Origin: Acidipropionibacterium sp. | GTDB lineage: Bacteria > Actinomycetota > Actinomycetes > Propionibacteriales > Propionibacteriaceae | NCBI GenBank assembly: GCA_022647765.1 | Contig: JALCLH010000002.1 | Location: forward strand, 1-64,000 | Direction: 5' to 3' | DNA: 64,000 nucleotides | Shown: positions 36,797 through 46,831 of the stretch, piece by piece | Numbering within the stretch: position 1 is the first letter of the stretch | How the letters are laid out: the number at the start of each line of letters is the position of its first letter | Notes under the pieces: generated by a model | Told to the model about the DNA's origin: nothing | Database searches by the model: none | Seen by the model: only the letters and a program-made list of their open reading frames with translations | Made by a program: the position numbers and the translations under genes

Positions 36797-37297
36797 ATGG
36801 CGGATCGAGATCGGGACGCCGAGGGGCGTCCCCGCAACAGCAGACCGCGCGACGGTCTGGGCAGGCCCCTGCCGCGCGGGGAGCAGGGCATCCCGGTGAC
36901 CCCCGATGACCTGGAACTTCCCACACAACAGACCCTGGAGATGGCCCAGGACCTGCTCGACCGGGGCATGCCCTTCCACGCCCACGAGGTGCTGGAGGCC
37001 CGGTGGAAGTCCTGCCCCCAGGCCGAGCGGGACCTGTGGCAGGGGCTGGCCCAGCTGGCCGTCGGCATCACCCATCAGCTGCGCGGGAACACCACGGGCG
37101 CGATCACGCTGATCGGCCGCGGAGCCAAGCACATGCGCCCCTACGCCTCGCAGTCCGCCCTGGCCCGCGTCGACGAGGTGGACGTCCAGGCCATTCTCGA
37201 CTGGGCCGACGCCGCCCTCGCCCGGCTCCGGCAAGGTCAGGATCTCGACGGCGTGGCGCCGCTGTGGGCTCGCCAGGAGTCCCACCGGACCCCATGA
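36797..37297 (+). CDS. DUF309 family protein
   Basis: A 166-residue protein. After a charged 45-residue N-terminal extension comes the DUF309 core: RGMPFHAHEVLEARWK, then RDLWQGLAQLAVGITHQLRG. The HAHEVLE and W..LAQLA helices are diagnostic. The family is a small helical bundle without known activity. It faces the metal repressor gene and is followed 12 bases later by the membrane protein gene of the nitrite reductase cluster. Confidence 0.82.
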   Translation: MADRDRDAEGRPRNSRPRDGLGRPLPRGEQGIPVTPDDLELPTQQTLEMAQDLLDRGMPFHAHEVLEARWKSCPQAERDLWQGLAQLAVGITHQLRGNTTGAITLIGRGAKHMRPYASQSALARVDEVDVQAILDWADAALARLRQGQDLDGVAPLWARQESHRTP

Positions 37298-37309
37298 TAT
37301 TTTTGGTGA

Positions 37310-38422
37310 GTGCTTGATCAAAAGTCGGCGGATGTCCGCGCCCCGAGCCGCCCCGGAGCGCTCAGCCGGCATCGGGCCTGGCTCATGGTCGGCGCCGGGG
37401 TCGCGCTGCTGTGCGGGTTGGACGGCGCCCTGATCCTGCTCGGCGTGTGGTCCCCGGTGCTCTCCGCGCGACTGTCGCAGTGGCACGGGGTGCTCATGAC
37501 GCTGGGATTCATCGGCACCGTGATCTGCCTGGAGCGCGCCGTGGCCCTGGACCGCCCGGCCGGATACGGCGTCCCGCTGGTCTCGGGGCTGGGAGCGATT
37601 CTGCTGGTCAGCCCGGCCCCGGTGCAGCTCGGCCTGGCGCTTCTGGCGGCCGCCCAGATCGGCCTGCTGGCGATCTACCTGCCGCTGTGGCGGCGCAGCC
37701 GGGACGACGCCACCGTCATTCAGGCCACCGGGGCGATGTGCGCAGCCGGGGCCGCGCTGCTCCTGCTGAGCGGCGTCCCCGTCTCGTCGGTCGTCGGCTG
37801 GCTGTCGGCCTACCTGGTGCTCACCATCCTCGGCGAGCGGCTCGAGCTGTCGCGGCTCACCATGACGCGCAACCGCTTCCTGCCCGCCTGCGCGACGGCG
37901 CTGCTCATCGCCCTGCTGGTCCAGACCGCACGGCCCGCCCTCGGCTGGCCGCTGTTCGGCGCCGTGCTGGTGGTGATGGCGGTCTGGCTGATCCGCAACG
38001 ACGTCGCCCGGATGGGGAATGCGGCGCGGCGGCCAGGCGGCCTTCATCGGCGGGATGCTGATGATCGGCTACCTGTGGCTGGCGATCGCCGGGATCGTCT
38101 GGATCCTGGCCGGTCCGCTGGACTCCGGCACCGGCTATGACGCCGCCGTCCACTCGGTCTTCCTCGGCTTCGTGATGGGGATGATCCTCGGTCACGCCCC
38201 GATCATCCTGCCCGCGGTGCTGCGGGTGCGCCTCGACTGGTCGGGGTGGTTCTGGCTGCCCGCCGTGCTGCTGGAGGCCTCTCTCATCCTGCGACTGGGA
38301 TCGGGGACGGCCTGGGCCGCCCGGTCGCCGTCCAGCTCGGCGGATCGGTCAACGTCATCGCCATGCTGAGCCTCATCGCCGTCGTCGTCACCCATGTTCG
38401 TTCCAGGAGGCCACATGCCTGA
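37310..38422 (+). CDS. NnrS-like multi-pass membrane protein (two apparent frameshifts)
   Basis: Around ten hydrophobic helices in about 370 residues, starting AWLMVGAGVALLCGLDGALI and including SQWHGVLMTLGFIGTVICLE. The later half includes GQAAFIGGMLMIGYLWLA and FLGFVMGMILGHAPIILPA. Helix-borne histidines (WHG, GHAP) resemble NnrS and related heme/NO-linked membrane proteins; the assignment is loose. The frame shifts near 38020 (one surplus base) and near 38310 (one missing base); correction gives the tail NVIAMLSLIAVVVTHVRSRR and a stop at 38420 that overlaps the start of the nitrite reductase gene. Probably helps nitrite/NO metabolism. Confidence 0.65.
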
Positions 38423-41283
38423 GATCAGCACCCGTCCCGCCTCACCCGCAGACTCTGCCCAAGGGCGCAGCGCCCGCGGACCGGACCCGACGGGGCGCCT
38501 GGCACCGCAAGGCCTCCCGGCCGGTGTCGATGTGGCTGATGGCGCTGGTGGCGGTGCTCATCGGTGGGCACTGGATCCCGCAGTCGCGCTGGCTGCTGGT
38601 GCACATGGTGACCCTCGGCGTCGCCACCACCTCGATCCTGGTGTGGGGGCAGTACTTCACCGAGTCGATCCTGCACGAGAAGCTCGGCGAGCCCGACCGG
38701 CGCCGCCAGGTGATCCGGATCAACGGCCTCAACCTCGGCGTGCTGGCCTGCTGCGTCGGCATGGTCGGCGGCTGGCCGTGGGTGGTGGTGGCCGGCGCCA
38801 CCGTGGTCGGGCTGGCGATGTGCTGGTACGCGGTGGATCTGGCGCTCCAGGTGCGCCGGGCGCTGCCGGGGCGGTTCGACGCCACCGTGCGGTTCTACTG
38901 CGCGGCGGCCTGTCTGCTGCCGGTCGGCGCGGTGTTCGGCGCGATCATGGCCTTCTCCCCCGCCGAGCCGTGGCGGACCCGGCTGCTGCTGGCCCACCAG
39001 GGGGTCAACATCCTGGGGTTCGTCGGGATGACGGCGGTCGGCACCCTGGTGACGCTGTGGCCGACAGTCCTGCGCACCCCGATGGCCCCCCGCCAGGACC
39101 GGCACGGCAAGGTCGCGCTGGTGATTATGTGCTTCGCCGTGGTGGTGATGACGACCGGCTCGCTGGGCGGGTGGTGGCAGCTGGAGGCCGCGGGGGTGCT
39201 GATCGAGCTGGCCGGGCTGGTCGTCATCGGCACCGACCTGGTGCGTTGCGCGGCCAGGAAACCCCCGCGGGACTTCCCCGGATACTCGATGGGCGCGGCC
39301 ATCTGCTGGTTCGCGATCTGGCTGTGCTGGCTGGCCTGGACCCTGGTGTCCCGGCGCGACCGCCTCATTCAGGAGGACATCACAGCCCTCACCGTTCCGA
39401 TCGTGATGGGCTTCCTGCTGCAACTCCTGCTCGGCGCGATGAGCTACCTCATGCCGATGGTGATGGGCGGCGGCCCGTCCATCGTGCGGGCCACCAACGC
39501 GAAGATGCACACCCTGGGAGCGCTGCGGGCGACCGCCACCAATGCCGGCCTGGTGATCTGGGCGCTCGCCGAGGGCACCTGGACCCGGCGGATCGGGCTG
39601 GGTCTGGCGGTCGTCGCGATGGCCGGCTTCCTTCCGGCGATGGTGGCGATGGTGAAGACCGGGATCACCATGCTGCGCGCCAAGAGGGCGGCGGCGATGG
39701 GGTCCGCGGCGCCGTCTGCTTCCCCTAGCGCCTCTGCGGCCTCCTCCGACGCCGCTTCCCCCGCGAGTGCGTCAACATTTCACTCGCCCAAGGGCGGTTC
39801 CCCAACACCGGAGCCCGGGAAGGGCCCTTCGGCGAGTGAAATGTTCACTCCTCCCAGTCGGACGCCCACACAACCCGGCCGACCGACCGCGCGACCCCGT
39901 CCGGATCCCGCCCCGACCGCCCCGCCGGGCCGCCGGTCCTTCGTCGAGGGGGTGGTCGGGCTGGGCGCCGCCCTGGGCGCGGTGGCGGTGGGACGCCGCC
40001 TGGACGGGACTCCCGCCCTCTCCGGCTCGATATCCGGCTCAACAACCGGCGGCAACTCCGCGGCCGTGGCCCCCAGCGGCCGCACCACCACCGTGCAGGT
40101 GACCATGAGGGACATGCACTACCACCCCTCGACCATCGCGGTGCCGCCCGGCGACCGGCTGGTGGTGAAGCTCTCCAACACCGATCCGGACCAGGTGCAC
40201 GACCTCTACTTCGCCAACGGCGCGCACTCCCCGCGGCTGTCGCCCGGACAGCGGGCCACCGTCGACGCCGGGGTCATCACCGGCCCCACCCAGGGCTGGT
40301 GCACCATCGTCGGCCACCGGTCGATGGGGATGGAGCTGGAGGTGACGGTCGACGGCGCCGCGCCCGCCCAGGCCGCCGGCTCCCCCGCAGCAGGAGCCCG
40401 CCGGAAGGTCGACCTCACCCAGCCGCCCGGCCGCGGTTTCCGCACCCGCGACGCCCGGCTGCCAGCCCTGCTGCCCGGGCGCACCCACCCGATGACACTC
40501 ACCGTCACCGAGTCGATCCAGGAGGTGGCCCCGGCCACCACGCTCCGCGCCATGACCTACAACGGCCGGGTGATGGGACCGGTGATCCATGCCCGCATCG
40601 GCGACACCATGGCTGTCCACCTGGTCAACCGGGGCACGATGGGCCACTCCATCGACTTCCACGCCGGCACCGTCTCCCCCACCCCGAATATGCGGACCAT
40701 CGCCCCGGGAAAATCGCTCGACTACAGGTTCACCCTTCCCAGGGCAGGGGTCTGGCTCTACCACTGCTCGACCATGCCGATGAGCTCGCACATCGCCTCG
40801 GGGATGTTCGGGGCGGTCATCGTGCCGCCCCGCGACCTGCCCGCCGCCGACCGCGAGTACGTTCTGGTCCAGTCCGAGACCTACCTGGACGCCGCCAACG
40901 GCCGGGAGGTCGACGCCGGCAAGATCGCCGCCGAGACCCCGGATCTCACCATGTTCAACGGTCACGCGAATCAGTACGTCTTCGCCCCGCTGACCGCGAA
41001 GGTGGGGGAACGGGTGAGAATCTGGGTACTGGCGGCGGGACCGTCCCGCGGGATCTCCTTCCACGTGGTGGGAACCCAGTTCGACACCGTCTTCAAGGAG
41101 GGGGCCTACGTGCTGCGACGCGACAATCCGGAGGGCGGCGGCGCTCAGGCGCTCGACCTGTCCAGCGCCCAGGGCGGCTTCGTCGAGATGACATTCGAGG
41201 CGCCGGGGCGCTACACCTTCGTCAACCACTCCTTCGTCGAAATGGAGCGCGGGGCCCGCGGACTCATCGAGGTGACGTCATGA
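38415..41283 (+). CDS. nirK: Membrane-anchored copper nitrite reductase with fused cupredoxin (apparent 5' frameshift)
   Basis: Reduces nitrite to nitric oxide at the outer membrane face. Order: eight or so helices (from SMWLMALVAVLIGGHWIPQS); a Ser/Pro linker; a twin-arginine-like segment RRSFVEGVVGLGAALGA; a cupredoxin with type 1 copper ligands (VHDLYF, WCTIVGHRSMGM); then the NirK domains with SIDFHAGTVSP, WLYHCSTMPMSSHIASGMF and the type 2 copper histidine in ISFHVVGTQ. ATG 38415 has CCAGGAGG upstream but is one frame off; a base error between 38415 and 38515 is likely (GTG 38518 is in frame). A family B palindrome encodes part of the linker. Confidence 0.85.
39771..39848 (+). repeat. 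Family B palindrome inserted in frame inside nirK
   Basis: GTCAACATTTCACTCGCC (39771-39788) and the near-perfect complement (39831-39848, 17 of 18) form the same stem seen at 62973. The 78-bp element contributes 26 codons to the linker between membrane and cupredoxin domains without a stop codon. The other members lie outside genes. Confidence 0.8.
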
Positions 41284-41939
41284 CCGGAACCACCGGAGCG
41301 AACGGGAAGACGCCGAAGTTCGCGGATCCTGGGCCGGACTCCCCGGCCGAGCGGGTGGCCGAGGCTCTGAGACGCCGGGGCGGCACAGCCTCGGCCGCCG
41401 AGATCGGCGAGGATCTCGGCATCCACACCTCCACCGCCCGGTTCCACCTGGACCATCTGGTCGAGGCGGGCCGGGCCCGGATGGGCCGGGAGAGGCGCGC
41501 CACCCGCGGCCGCCCGCGCACCATGTTCACTCTCACCGCCGATCCCACCGAGGGTCCGCGGGCCTACCAGATGCTCGCCGGCGTCCTGGTGGAGCACCTG
41601 GCCCGCCAGCCCGACGCCGCCCGCCAGGCCGAGCGGGCCGGCCAGGAGTGGGGACGCCGTTACCGCGGGGAGGACGTCGTGGAGCTGCTGGAGCAGATCG
41701 GTTTCGCCCCGCAGCCAGACCGGCCAGACCCGCCGGCCACCCCTGATTCACCGGACACAGGGGAGAACACCGACCGGATCGCCCTGCGCCACTGTCCATT
41801 CGTCGACCTCGCGATGACCCATGCGGACACCGTCTGCCCCCTGCACCGCGGCGTCATCGAGGGAGCGACCGGCCGCCCGGCAATCCTGGAGGCCCATCCG
41901 GGCGGAGTCTGCTTCGTCACTCCCGGTGCGAAGGGCTGA
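41280..41939 (+). CDS. Helix-turn-helix regulator with C-terminal cysteine cluster (SufR-like)
   Basis: A 219-residue regulator. Residues 22-75 form a winged helix (ERVAEALRRRGGTASAAEIG, then LGIHTSTARFHLDHLV). The C-terminal part carries cysteines and histidines in RHCPFVDLAMTHADTVC then PLHRGVIEG, resembling the Fe-S ligand region of SufR-type regulators. An NO-sensitive Fe-S cluster controlling nirK is a reasonable inference, since the start codon overlaps the nirK stop (ATGA). A Pro/Asp-rich insert separates the two domains. Confidence 0.75.
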   Translation: MTGTTGANGKTPKFADPGPDSPAERVAEALRRRGGTASAAEIGEDLGIHTSTARFHLDHLVEAGRARMGRERRATRGRPRTMFTLTADPTEGPRAYQMLAGVLVEHLARQPDAARQAERAGQEWGRRYRGEDVVELLEQIGFAPQPDRPDPPATPDSPDTGENTDRIALRHCPFVDLAMTHADTVCPLHRGVIEGATGRPAILEAHPGGVCFVTPGAKG

Positions 41940-41958
41940 ACGTCGGCGTCCTACAATA

Positions 41959-42125
41959 TCGCCTGCCATGTGGGAACACCGGTGTGAATCCGGGGCTGCT
42001 CCCGCAACTGTCACCAGCGAGCAACTCCTCCTCGTCTGAGCCGAATCAGACGTGACATGTCACGGCCTTCCGGGGCTGGAAGACACAGGACGAGCGACGA
42101 CCTGGAAGCCAGGACACCGCGTGGT
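41959..42125 (+). ncRNA. Cobalamin (B12) riboswitch
   Basis: Conserved core elements in order: TGCCA, then GGGAACACCGGTGTGAATCC (41972-41991), GGGGCTG and CCCGCAACTGTCA (about 41993-42013), and the B12 box GAAGCCAGGACACCG (42105-42119). It ends 36 bases before the start of the substrate-binding protein gene of the transporter operon. Adenosyl- or methylcobalamin binding should lower expression of the operon. Confidence 0.95.
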
Positions 42126-42160
42126 GGATATCCGGTACAGGTGCGAGGAGACACCCACAT

Positions 42161-43316
42161 ATGAACAACGTCCAGAGCGTCCGCATGCGCGGACGCAAGC
42201 ATTCGCGCGTCATGTCCACCGCCGTCCTCGGCGTGACAGCCCTTTCCATGATGCTGTCCGCCTGCGGGACGAGCGGCCCGTCGGCCAGCAGCAACTCGAG
42301 TTCATCGGCCGGCAGCTCGTCGACGGCCGCCAGAATCACGGTGACCAACTGCGGCAAGAAGGTCAGCTACGACCATCGGGCCGATCGCATCGTGGCCACC
42401 AGCAACTCCGCCAATATCGGCACCCTGATGAAGATCGGCGCGGTCGACGACCTGGCTGCGGTCTCCCTCAAGAAGGGCAATGACGCGGTGATGACGGCGC
42501 TCTACGGGCCGGGCATCGAGAAGGTCCAGCGGCTCGACAGCCCGATCTCGATGGAGTCGATCGTCGCAACCAGCCCCAACCTGCTGATCGGCTCCTACTC
42601 GGGCCTGTTCGCCGGGGCCAGCGGCGTCACCCAGGAGACCGCCGCCCAGAAGGGCATCCCCACCTACGTCATCAGCGACTCCTGCCGGCAGGACCCGTCG
42701 GCCGGCGCCTCCTCGAAGCTGGGCACCATGGGCCCGTGGGACGCCGTGCGCACCGACCTGGCCAACTACGGCGAGCTGACCGGGCATCAGAAGCAGGCCG
42801 CGGCGGCCCGGACCGAGCTCGACGGCCAGCTCGACGCCCTGGAGAAGGCCCCCAAGGCCAAGGCGAAGCCGAAGGTGCTGCTCTTCGACTCGGGCACCGA
42901 CCAGCTCTACACCTCGGGGCACAACGGCCCGCCGCAGGGGATCATCGACGCCGCCGGCGGCGAGAACGTCTTCGCCTCCCAGGACACCACCTGGTTCAAG
43001 GCCAGCTGGGAGTCCGGTCGCGCAGACCAAGCCCGATGTCATCGTGGTGATGGACTACCGCCAGGGCGATCCCAATGAGGTCGCCAACAAGGTCGCCACC
43101 ATCAACAAGCAGGCCGCCCTGACCAAGCTCGACGTGGTCAAGAAGAACCGGATCATCGTGCTCCCGCTGGCCCTGTTCACCAGCGGATACCCGAACATCG
43201 AGGCCGCCGTGCAGCTGCGGCTCGGCATGGAGAAGCTCGGGCTCGAGCCGGCCAGCGGCCTCAAGGGCACCCTGCCGGCGTCGATGGGCTACGGCGTCTA
43301 CCATGCGGCGAAGTGA
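42161..43316 (+). CDS. ABC transporter substrate-binding lipoprotein, BtuF/FecB-like (frameshift near 43013)
   Basis: Extracellular binding protein of a B12/siderophore-class importer. A lipoprotein signal peptide ends in ALSMMLSACG, followed by a Ser-rich linker and a type III binding fold (RADRIVATSNSANIGTLMKIG; IVATSPNLLIG; DAAGGENVF). The frame breaks near 43013, where removing one C restores SWESVAQTKPDVIVVMDYRQ and the normal C-terminus MEKLGLEPA... to the stop at 43314. It overlaps the FhuF-like gene by 14 bases. The riboswitch upstream makes corrinoids the likely ligand. Confidence 0.85.
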
Positions 43317-44037
43317 TCTTGCCGATCTCGACTCGCTGACCCCCGAACTGGGAATTCACGCCACCGCCGGCATCCGGGACGACCCGTCCTGGGTGCCGGC
43401 GGGCGTGTTCTGCAGCGAGCGCGAGTGGAAGACGGCCATCGCGCCGCAGTACGCGGCCGGGCTCGGGTCCCGGTCCCTCCCGGTCGGGGCGTCCTGCGCT
43501 CTGCAGGGCCACGCCGGGCGGGTCGCGGGCCTAGTCATCGGGCTGTGGGCGACCACCCGCCAGTGCCTCCGGGTGGACCCGGATCAGTTGTGGATCCGGC
43601 TCGAGGCGGGCCGCTCCACCGGGATCGCCGTCGACCGGGCGGCAGTTTCCCGGCCGGGTACGGCGGCCGGCCTGGCCCGGCAGATGGCCGGGTATCTGGA
43701 GCCCGTGGTGGCGGCGTCCCGCAGCGCGGGCCGGATCACCGCGCGACTGGCCTGGGGAGACGCCGGGGCGGGCTGCGCCGGATGGTGGCGCCGTCTTCAC
43801 TCCCGCACCACCGGCCCGGCACGCCGGGCGGCGATCGCAACCGCCGCCGGCGAGTTCTTCGCCCCCGGCTGCTGGCCATCCTCCCCGGCGATCAAGATCG
43901 ACGCCCACACCGACGATCTGCGCTACCGGCGCGGTACCTGCTGCCTCATGCATCTGGCCCCCGGCAAGCGGAGATGCCCGGGCTGCTCGCACCTTGACGA
44001 CGCCGAGTATCTCTCCCGGTGGGAGGAGGCGCGATGA
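43303..44037 (+). CDS. FhuF-like [2Fe-2S] reductase
   Basis: A 244-residue protein with weak overall similarity to siderophore-iron reductases. The diagnostic C-terminal motif is RGTCCLMHLAPGKRRCPGC, with cysteines as CC-x10-C-x2-C, which ligates a [2Fe-2S] cluster in FhuF. FhuF proteins reduce ferric siderophores in the cytoplasm. Its place inside a B12-riboswitch operon, overlapping both binding-protein and permease genes, suggests a role in reducing or releasing imported corrinoid, or a dual siderophore/corrinoid importer; this is inference. Confidence 0.75.
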   Translation: MRRSDLADLDSLTPELGIHATAGIRDDPSWVPAGVFCSEREWKTAIAPQYAAGLGSRSLPVGASCALQGHAGRVAGLVIGLWATTRQCLRVDPDQLWIRLEAGRSTGIAVDRAAVSRPGTAAGLARQMAGYLEPVVAASRSAGRITARLAWGDAGAGCAGWWRRLHSRTTGPARRAAIATAAGEFFAPGCWPSSPAIKIDAHTDDLRYRRGTCCLMHLAPGKRRCPGCSHLDDAEYLSRWEEAR

Positions 44038-45104
44038 CCGGGCACCAGCGGGAGGCCGCGAATCAGGACGCCCACCGCATCCCGATCGCGCTGCTGATCG
44101 TGATCCTGACGGTCGCCCTGGTGATCAGCGCGGTGCTGTCCACCGGCTTCGGCCCCAGCACCATCTCCCTGAGAGACGCCTTCGACGTCATCGTCCATCG
44201 CATCACCGGGGCCGGCACGGTGAACCCGATGGCCGACACCATCGTGTGGAGCATCCGCGCTCCCCGGGTGCTGCTCGGGGTGATCGTCGGCGCCGGGCTG
44301 GCCCTGGCCGGGACCGTCGTCCAGACCCTGGTCCGCAACCCTCTTGCCGATCCCTATCTGCTCGGCATCTCCTCGGGGGCCAGCGTCGGGGCGACGGCGG
44401 TGATCACCTTCGGCCTGTTCTCCTGGGCCGGGCTGTGGGCACTGTCCGGGGGAGCGCTGCTGGGCGCCCTCGGCGCTGCCGTCATCGTCTTCGGCGTCGC
44501 CATGGTCCAGGGCGGGCTGACGCCGCTCCGGCTCGTCCTCACCGGCACCGTGCTGAGTTCGGCGTTCTCGGCGATGGCCAGTTTCCTGGTCTTCCGCACC
44601 GCCGACCCGCAGGCCTCCCAGTCGGTGCTGTTCTGGCTGCTGGGCAGCCTGACCCGCGCGGCCTGGGATCAGCTCGCGCTCCCGGCGATCGTCGTCGCGC
44701 TGTCCGCGATCCTGCTGATGGCGGGCAGCAGCTGGCTGGACGCCCTGGCCGCCGGACCCGAGGTGGCAGCCGCCCTCGGGGTGCCGGTGCGAGGGGTCCG
44801 CAACGCCGTCTTCCTGCTCCAGGCCGTGCTGGTGGGAGTTCTGGTGGCGGTCTCGGGGAGCATCGGTTTCGTCGGGCTGATCGTGCCTCACATCGCCCGT
44901 CTGATGACCGGCGCCCGGCACCGCTACGTGCTGCCGGTCGCGGCCCTGTCCGGGGCGTTGTTCATGGTGTGGGTCGACGTCGCCGCACGGATCATGACCC
45001 CTCCCATGGAGGTCCCCCTGAGCGTGGTCACCGGTCTCATCGGAGCCCCGGTGTTCCTGGTGCTGCTCGGCCGGCGCCACTACCACTTCGGGGGTGCGAG
45101 CTGA
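44034..45104 (+). CDS. BtuC/FecCD-family ABC permease
   Basis: A 356-residue type II importer permease with about ten helices. Family landmarks: RAPRVLLGVIVGAGLALAGT, VRNPLADPYLLGISSGASVG, and the coupling region GSIGFVGLIVPHIARLM. ATG 44034 overlaps the FhuF-like stop by four bases, and the stop overlaps the ATPase start by one base (TGATG). Transports corrinoid, judged by the riboswitch. Confidence 0.9.
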   Translation: MTGHQREAANQDAHRIPIALLIVILTVALVISAVLSTGFGPSTISLRDAFDVIVHRITGAGTVNPMADTIVWSIRAPRVLLGVIVGAGLALAGTVVQTLVRNPLADPYLLGISSGASVGATAVITFGLFSWAGLWALSGGALLGALGAAVIVFGVAMVQGGLTPLRLVLTGTVLSSAFSAMASFLVFRTADPQASQSVLFWLLGSLTRAAWDQLALPAIVVALSAILLMAGSSWLDALAAGPEVAAALGVPVRGVRNAVFLLQAVLVGVLVAVSGSIGFVGLIVPHIARLMTGARHRYVLPVAALSGALFMVWVDVAARIMTPPMEVPLSVVTGLIGAPVFLVLLGRRHYHFGGAS

Positions 45105-45901
45105 TGGCTGAGACATCCCTGTCCACCACCGCACAGCCGGGGATCGCACTGGCCGCCCACCGGCTGAGCTGCGCCATCGGCAGATCCACCATCCTCACCG
45201 ATATCGACTTCGAGATCCCCACCGGCTCCATGGTCGCCTTCATCGGCCCCAACGGGTCCGGAAAGTCCACCCTGCTCAGCACGCTGTCGGGCCTGCGACC
45301 CGCACACTCCGGCACGGTGATGCTCGAGGGGCACGATCTGACCCAGCTCAGTGGCCGGCAGCGCGCCCGGCGGCTGGCCGTCGTCAAGCAGAACGAGGAG
45401 CCTCCGGCGGACCTGCTGGTGGGCGAGGTGGTGGCCCTCGGCCTGGTGCCCCACCGGCTCCCGTGGTCCGGTGGCGGCGCCGACGAGACAGACGCCGTGG
45501 CGCGCGCCCTGGACCTGATGCAGATGGGGTCCTATGCCCGGCGTCCGTTCCACCGGCTGTCCGGCGGGGAGCAGAAGCGGGTACTGCTGGCCCGCGGGCT
45601 GGCGCAGGACACCGATCTGCTGCTGCTCGACGAGCCGACGAATCACCTGGATATCAAGTATCAGCACGCCCTGATGCGCACGGTGCGGTCGCTGGATCGC
45701 ACGGTGGTGGTGGCACTGCACGATCTGGACCTCGCGCTGACTTACTTCGACCTGGTCGGGGTGCTCCACGAGGGCGGACTGATGGCCTTCGGCCCGCCCC
45801 AGGAGATCCTCACCGAGGAGCTGGTGGGCACGGCCTTCGGGATCCCGGCGGTCACCGTCCGCCACCCGGTCACCGGGCGCAGGCACATGCTGTTCGGCTG
45901 A
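45104..45901 (+). CDS. BtuD/FecE-family ABC ATPase
   Basis: A 265-residue ATPase of the B12/siderophore importer: Walker A GPNGSGKST, Q-loop VVKQNEE, signature HRLSGGEQKRVLLARGL, Walker B DLLLLDEPTNHLD and H-loop VVALHDLDLAL. Last gene of the riboswitch operon; two terminators follow directly. Confidence 0.92.
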   Translation: MAETSLSTTAQPGIALAAHRLSCAIGRSTILTDIDFEIPTGSMVAFIGPNGSGKSTLLSTLSGLRPAHSGTVMLEGHDLTQLSGRQRARRLAVVKQNEEPPADLLVGEVVALGLVPHRLPWSGGGADETDAVARALDLMQMGSYARRPFHRLSGGEQKRVLLARGLAQDTDLLLLDEPTNHLDIKYQHALMRTVRSLDRTVVVALHDLDLALTYFDLVGVLHEGGLMAFGPPQEILTEELVGTAFGIPAVTVRHPVTGRRHMLFG

Positions 45902-45904
45902 ACA

Positions 45905-45938
45905 GTCTGCCCCGCTCAGCGCGCCGAGCGGGGCAGAC
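45905..45938 (+). terminator. Operon terminator 1
   Basis: Perfect 12-bp stem GTCTGCCCCGCT / AGCGGGGCAGAC with a 10-base loop, starting four bases after the ATPase stop. No U tract follows. Confidence 0.75.
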
Positions 45939-45944
45939 ATGACG

Positions 45945-45983
45945 CAGGGGCGCCGCCGGACATGATGTCCGGCGGCGCCCCTG
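45945..45983. terminator. Operon terminator 2
   Basis: Perfect 18-bp stem CAGGGGCGCCGCCGGACA with a 3-base loop, followed by TGTTTCTGTTCTT. It lies between the B12 operon and the convergent dps gene and can serve both. Confidence 0.85.
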
Positions 45984-46032
45984 TGTTTCTGTTCTTATGT
46001 GTTCCTGTTCTTAAGCCCTCAGACCAGTGAGC

Positions 46033-46563
46033 TCAGGCCCGCGGGGTGCGGGTCTCGGAGCTGATGAACCAGGCCTGCTGCTCCAGCTTCTGGATGTAGG
46101 AGTGCAGGATGTCGGTCGAGGTGGCGTCCTCGGCGTCCACGGCGTCGTGCACCTCGCGCATCGTGCCGGCGGTCGCCTCGATGGCGGTCACCACCAGGTC
46201 GATGGCGTCGTGGGTGCTCACCTCGCCCTGCGGGAACTGCGGCAGGGAGGTGCGAGCGGCGACCACCGAGGGGCGGCCGTCCGGGGTAGCGTGCAGGGCG
46301 CGCATCCGCTCGGCGATCTCGTCGGAGCCCGCGCGGGCGATGTCGACGACCTCGTCGAGGTTGAGGTGCAGGTCGCGGAAGTTCGGGCCGACGATGTTCC
46401 AGTGGGCCTGCTTGCCGACCAGGCTGAGAGCGATCAGGTCGACCAGCACCTTCTCCAGGTTGTCGCTCAGCTCCTTGGAGGCCACGAACCCGTGCTCGGC
46501 GTTCTCGAGATGGGTCTGGGTGTCACCCGCGGGCTGGGGAACGGTGATTGTCTGCTGAGTCAT
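46033..46563 (-). CDS. dps: Dps-family ferritin-like DNA-protection protein
   Basis: A 176-residue Dps protein forming a 12-mer that oxidises and stores iron and shields DNA. The ferroxidase site at the subunit interface is visible in GKQAHWNIVG (histidine) and NLDEVVDIARAGSDEIAERM (acidic residues). The short Thr/Gln-rich N-terminus lacks a strong Lys-rich DNA-binding tail. ATG 46563 has GAGGAG upstream and is preferred to 46578. Confidence 0.92.
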   Translation of the reverse strand: MTQQTITVPQPAGDTQTHLENAEHGFVASKELSDNLEKVLVDLIALSLVGKQAHWNIVGPNFRDLHLNLDEVVDIARAGSDEIAERMRALHATPDGRPSVVAARTSLPQFPQGEVSTHDAIDLVVTAIEATAGTMREVHDAVDAEDATSTDILHSYIQKLEQQAWFISSETRTPRA

Positions 46564-46831
46564 TGACGATCTCCTCATATTGACGACTACATGTCGCCCT
46601 CGCGACCGGACGCCTCAACGGCGGGATCACGACGGCGTGCTTTCTTGTCTCGTTCAAGTAGAACACATCGGAGCGGCCGACTATTCCTCGCCCGGGGCCG
46701 GAGAGGCCCGGGGAGACGGAGATGGCCCTGTGGAACGGTTCGTGAGGAACCATCCGCAGGGCCCATTCGCCGATGTCCAGTCGTGTCCAGTCGGGAGCCA
46801 TCCGTTCGGCGCTGCGCGCCGCCAGCAGGGC

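Noticed and set aside
39771..39848. Intrinsic terminator inside nirK
   Set aside because: It lies within a continuous reading frame with conserved domains on both sides and lacks a U tract, so termination there would destroy the enzyme; better read as an inserted repeat.
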